This document shows, piece after piece, positions 13,651 to 15,413 of a stretch of DNA of 15,413 nt. Location of the stretch: positions 1 to 15,413 of the forward strand of contig CAMOEQ010000012.1 of NCBI GenBank assembly GCA_946612405.1, read 5' to 3'. The stretch is from an uncultured Erysipelotrichaceae bacterium. GTDB lineage: Bacteria > Bacillota_I > Bacilli_A > RFN20 > CAG-826. The notes below the pieces were generated by a model that saw nothing but the letters and a program-made list of their open reading frames with translations, was not told where the DNA came from and did no database searches. A program made the position numbers and the translations under genes. Position 1 is the first letter of the stretch, and each line of letters starts with the position of its first letter.

Positions 13651-14311
13651 ATTAAAAGAAAGAATGTCCGCTCTTCATATTTCCTTTAATAAGGAGATCG
13701 TTCGTTTTGTAATTATTGCAGTTATAATTACTGTCGCTTTTTTAGTCGCAATTTTATTAAGCAAGATTTATTACCTTGCCATTGCATATTTAATGCTCAT
13801 GCTCATCTTTTCATATTTTTATTTCTCAAGATATAAATCTATGGAAAAGAAACAAAAGAATGACGATTTAATTGAATTTGTTAATTTATTTACCTTTTTT
13901 AGAATTTATCTTAAAAATGGCTTTGGAGTGTATTCTTCTTTAAAAGAAATATCATCTTTTGCTAATCAATCCTTAAAAGGAAAACTAGAAAAGTTACTCA
14001 AAGATATCGATGAAGATAAAACGGTCGTTCCATTTGTCAATTTCGCTCATCATTTTGAAGAATTAATCGTTGAAGAAATGATGATTTCTATTTACCAAAT
14101 GATCGACGATGGTTCTGAATCTAATTATCTCATCCAATTTGAATTAATTTTTGATAAATTCTCTGAATTATTACATTCAAAACAACTCAATAATAAAGAT
14201 AAATCATTAGCAAATTTAACGATGACTTCTTTAGTAGGTTCAGCCTACTTAATCATTATGATTACGATTGGAGTTGTCACATTAATAGGAGAAATGTTAA
14301 ATGGCTTATAA
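13643..14311 (+). CDS. tadC: TadC-like membrane platform protein
   Basis: Second predicted platform protein, likely partner of the TadB-like product. 222 residues: N-terminal membrane segments 20-40 and 42-62, a cytoplasmic helical domain (65-185) and a C-terminal segment (192-217). The cytoplasmic part follows the secretion F-domain pattern in a reduced form: FRIYLKNGFGVYSSLKEISS (86-105), then EEMMISIYQMIDDGSESNYL (144-163) in place of the usual QQ-x-G-x-x-L-x-x-x-L segment. It is shorter than typical TadC proteins. The start is set by AAGGAGG at 13627. It overlaps the upstream gene by 8 nt and the downstream pseudopilin-like gene by 11 nt. Confidence 0.72.
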   Translation: MSKLKERMSALHISFNKEIVRFVIIAVIITVAFLVAILLSKIYYLAIAYLMLMLIFSYFYFSRYKSMEKKQKNDDLIEFVNLFTFFRIYLKNGFGVYSSLKEISSFANQSLKGKLEKLLKDIDEDKTVVPFVNFAHHFEELIVEEMMISIYQMIDDGSESNYLIQFELIFDKFSELLHSKQLNNKDKSLANLTMTSLVGSAYLIIMITIGVVTLIGEMLNGL

Positions 14312-14642
14312 AATAGGATTAATTTTGTCGATGTTATTTATCGCTCAGCTTTTTGTTTTTGCTGGCGATTTAACATCGATTCAAATTATTTATACCAATC
14401 TCGACGCTGTTAGTGTAGTCGCTGGTAATCTAATCTCATCACGAGGTGGGCTCGATGATGAAATAGTTAACCTCGTCTATGAACAAAGTGGTGGAAGCAT
14501 TGAGGCGATCGGTGATGAGACGCCAATGCTGGGCTCGATTTATGAATATAAAATCTCTCGGGAATTCACGCCATGGGTGATATCTAATAATCCGATGGTA
14601 ATAAGCGTAACTAGAAGCGTCGTAATTGGTTATTACATTTAG
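14301..14642 (+). CDS. Second pseudopilin-like protein
   Basis: 113 residues with an N-terminal hydrophobic segment (5-22) followed by DLTSIQIIYTNLDAVSVVAG (23-42), an extended amphipathic helix, and a small C-terminal part that ends SVTRSVVIGYYI. The architecture matches minor pilins of Tad loci, but it has no Cys and no peptidase motif. AGGAGA at 14287-14292 lies 8 nt before ATG 14301; a nearer ATG at 14294 is out of frame and soon stops. It lies between the TadC-like gene and the pilin-like gene. The base composition just inside its 3' half (14440-14600) is somewhat richer in G and C than the neighbours. Function by context only. Confidence 0.65.
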   Translation: MAYKIGLILSMLFIAQLFVFAGDLTSIQIIYTNLDAVSVVAGNLISSRGGLDDEIVNLVYEQSGGSIEAIGDETPMLGSIYEYKISREFTPWVISNNPMVISVTRSVVIGYYI

Positions 14643-14658
14643 ATAGAAAGGAGTAGAC

Positions 14659-14862
14659 ATGTCCGAGATTAAAGGTCAATTATTAGGAATTGTTCTTGTC
14701 ATCGCTATTTTTGGAGTTGTCATCGGCATCCTTACAGCTGCTTTTACCTCCTCAGCCGAAACGGTCCAAAGCCGCATGGAAGATTTAGCCTCTGGCTCAT
14801 CGCAAAGAGTCAACCCTGAAAACAATATCGACACTCAAAAGAATTATTCACTTCATTATTAA
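14659..14862 (+). CDS. Small pilin-like protein (Flp-like, probable major subunit)
   Basis: 67 residues: a short charged head MSEIKGQ, a hydrophobic helix LLGIVLVIAIFGVVIGILTA (8-27), then an Ala/Ser-rich amphipathic helix and a polar, Asn/Gln-rich tail. Size and layout are those of Flp/Tad major pilins. The expected class III cleavage motif (Gly followed by Glu at +5 and often Tyr at +6) is missing: after Gly6 the residues are QLLGIV. The subunit may therefore be uncleaved. It has the best ribosome binding site of the operon (GAAAGGAG, 14646-14653, 5 nt before ATG) and its own small gap, as expected for a highly made subunit. It is the last gene of the operon. Confidence 0.68.
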   Translation: MSEIKGQLLGIVLVIAIFGVVIGILTAAFTSSAETVQSRMEDLASGSSQRVNPENNIDTQKNYSLHY

Positions 14863-14868
14863 AATGAT

Positions 14869-14903
14869 AGAAGGGGCAAACCCCTTCTTGAAAGGACCCT
14901 TTC
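14869..14903 (+). terminator. Two hairpins after the Tad-like operon
   Basis: AGAAGGGG (14869-14876) pairs with CCCCTTCT (14881-14888) around a CAAA loop, an 8-bp GC-rich stem. GAAAG (14890-14894) then pairs with CTTTC (14899-14903). Neither has a T-run, so this may be a weak terminator, an mRNA 3' end stabiliser, or an attenuator before acpP. Confidence 0.5.
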
Positions 14904-14926
14904 TGAGGATTATTTCGAGAAGAGAT

Positions 14927-14954
14927 TTGAAGCCTTATCAAATTATGATAAAAT
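14927..14954 (+). promoter_or_regulatory. Extended -10 promoter of acpP
   Basis: TTGAAG (14927-14932), a 16-nt spacer, and TAAAAT (14949-14954) preceded by TG at 14946-14947. Predicted start is near 14961, followed by GAGGTG (14967-14972), 5 nt before ATG 14978. Confidence 0.7.
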
Positions 14955-14977
14955 ACAAAACGTTACGAGGTGTTATT

Positions 14978-15202
14978 ATGGATAAACTTGCTGAAATTAG
15001 ACAACGTCTTGCCCAAGCGGCTCATAAAGAAATTACTTCAGATGATATGAAGTTAAATGAACTTGGTTTAGATAGTTTAGATGTTGTTGAATTATTATTA
15101 AAACTTGAAGAAGAATACGATGTTCATTTCGATGACGTCGACATGTCAAATCTTGCGACTGTAAAAGATTTATTAAATGCCATTTCATCACAATTAAAAT
15201 AA
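14978..15202 (+). CDS. acpP: Acyl carrier protein
   Basis: 74-residue acidic helical carrier that holds growing acyl chains on a phosphopantetheine arm during fatty acid synthesis. The attachment site is Ser33 in LGLDSLDVVELLLKLEEEYD (29-48), the classic DSLD motif, followed by the usual helix II and ATVKDLLNAI near the end. An in-frame ATG at 14864 would add 38 residues encoded by the hairpin and promoter region with no ACP similarity; GAGGTG at 14967-14972 and the promoter place the start at 14978. It has its own promoter and no other fatty-acid gene beside it in the window. Whether it is the housekeeping ACP or serves another pathway cannot be told from here. Confidence 0.93.
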   Translation: MDKLAEIRQRLAQAAHKEITSDDMKLNELGLDSLDVVELLLKLEEEYDVHFDDVDMSNLATVKDLLNAISSQLK

Positions 15203-15245
15203 AATTGTTTTGTTGTTGTTTTTACTATAAGTATTTGATAACATT

Positions 15246-15251
15246 TATAAG
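15246..15251 (+). promoter_or_regulatory. Possible -10 box for the tRNA operon
   Basis: TATAAG ends 6 nt before the first base of tRNA-Asn. A second TATAAG is at 15226-15231 with TTGTTT at 15205-15210 but only a 15-nt spacer. Neither has a good -35, so the true promoter is uncertain. Confidence 0.3.
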
Positions 15252-15257
15252 CGCAAC

Positions 15258-15334
15258 GCCTTCTTAGCTCAGTTGGTTAGAGCGGCTGACTGTTAATCAG
15301 TAGGTCGTAGGTTCGAGTCCTACAGAGGGCGCCA
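15258..15334 (+). tRNA. tRNA-Asn(GTT)
   Basis: 77 nt with complete cloverleaf. Acceptor GCCTTCT (15258-15264) pairs with AGAGGGC (15324-15330), including one G-U. The D-arm contains AGTTGGTTAGA. The anticodon stem GCTGA/TCAGT encloses loop CTGTTAA with anticodon GTT at 15292-15294. The T-arm GTAGG/CCTAC carries TTCGAGT. Discriminator G and an encoded CCA end the gene (15331-15334). Confidence 0.96.
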
Positions 15335-15342
15335 TCCAATGT

Positions 15343-15413
15343 GGCCCGTTGGAGAAGTGGCTTAACTCATATGCCTTTCACGCATACATTCATGGGTTCG
15401 AATCCCGTACGGG
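15343..15413 (+). tRNA. tRNA-Glu(TTC), 3' end cut by window
   Basis: Acceptor GGCCCGT begins at 15343, 8 nt after tRNA-Asn. Anticodon stem TATGC/GCATA encloses loop CTTTCAC with anticodon TTC at 15377-15379. T-arm ATGGG/CCCGT carries TTCGAAT. The 3' acceptor strand starts ACGGG and is cut at the window end, so the last two paired bases, discriminator and CCA are missing. Confidence 0.95.

Noticed and set aside
14864..14977. ATG start giving a 38-residue longer ACP
   Set aside because: The extension covers hairpins and the promoter; the ribosome binding site and ACP length support 14978.
1..15413. CRISPR array, insertion sequence, prophage or attachment site
   Set aside because: No regularly spaced repeats, transposase, integrase or flanking duplications were seen.

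Overview
The window is AT-rich, uses the standard genetic code (TGA ends several genes while TGG encodes Trp), carries AGGAGG-type ribosome binding sites, and has short intergenic gaps with stem-loop/T-run terminators. This points to a low-GC Bacillota chromosome, probably an uncultured Bacilli lineage near the Mollicutes/Erysipelotrichia. The lineage is an inference from composition and gene content; no marker gene here fixes it.

Layout. (1) 22-2044: a LytS-type membrane histidine kinase and a response regulator with a SARP-type winged helix. (2) 2241-3077: a stand-alone XdhC/CoxI-family protein with no molybdenum hydroxylase beside it. (3) 3198-4343: a membrane-anchored GGDEF diguanylate cyclase. 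(4) 4390-6337: a large palindromic element, a strong promoter and a two-gene operon. It encodes a four-TM protein with an acidic tail and a small protein of unknown function; both carry copies of one short 'ExYY...L..F' motif. (5) 6344-9576: a promoter and an operon of two CNNM/CorB-type transporters followed by a short-chain dehydrogenase. (6) 9569-10102, minus strand: a guanylate-kinase-like protein that converges on the dehydrogenase and shares its terminator. (7) 10243-14862: an eight-gene, almost entirely overlapping operon for a reduced Tad/type IV pilus-like machine. In order it holds a sigma/ArpU-like HTH protein, a large exported protein of unknown function, a pseudopilin-like protein, the TadA/CpaF ATPase, TadB- and TadC-like membrane proteins, a second pseudopilin-like protein and a small pilin-like protein. 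(8) 14978-15202: acyl carrier protein. (9) 15258-end: tRNA-Asn(GTT) and tRNA-Glu(TTC), the latter cut by the window end.

The most interesting region is the Tad-like operon. It has the motor and platform proteins, but no prepilin peptidase is visible and the pilin lacks the usual processing motif, so the system may assemble uncleaved subunits or use a distant peptidase. Next is the YY-motif operon, where a repeated linear motif occurs both in a membrane scaffold-like tail and at the N-terminus of its neighbour. Several genes without a Shine-Dalgarno have a -10-like hexamer about 6 nt before the ATG, suggesting leaderless transcripts.
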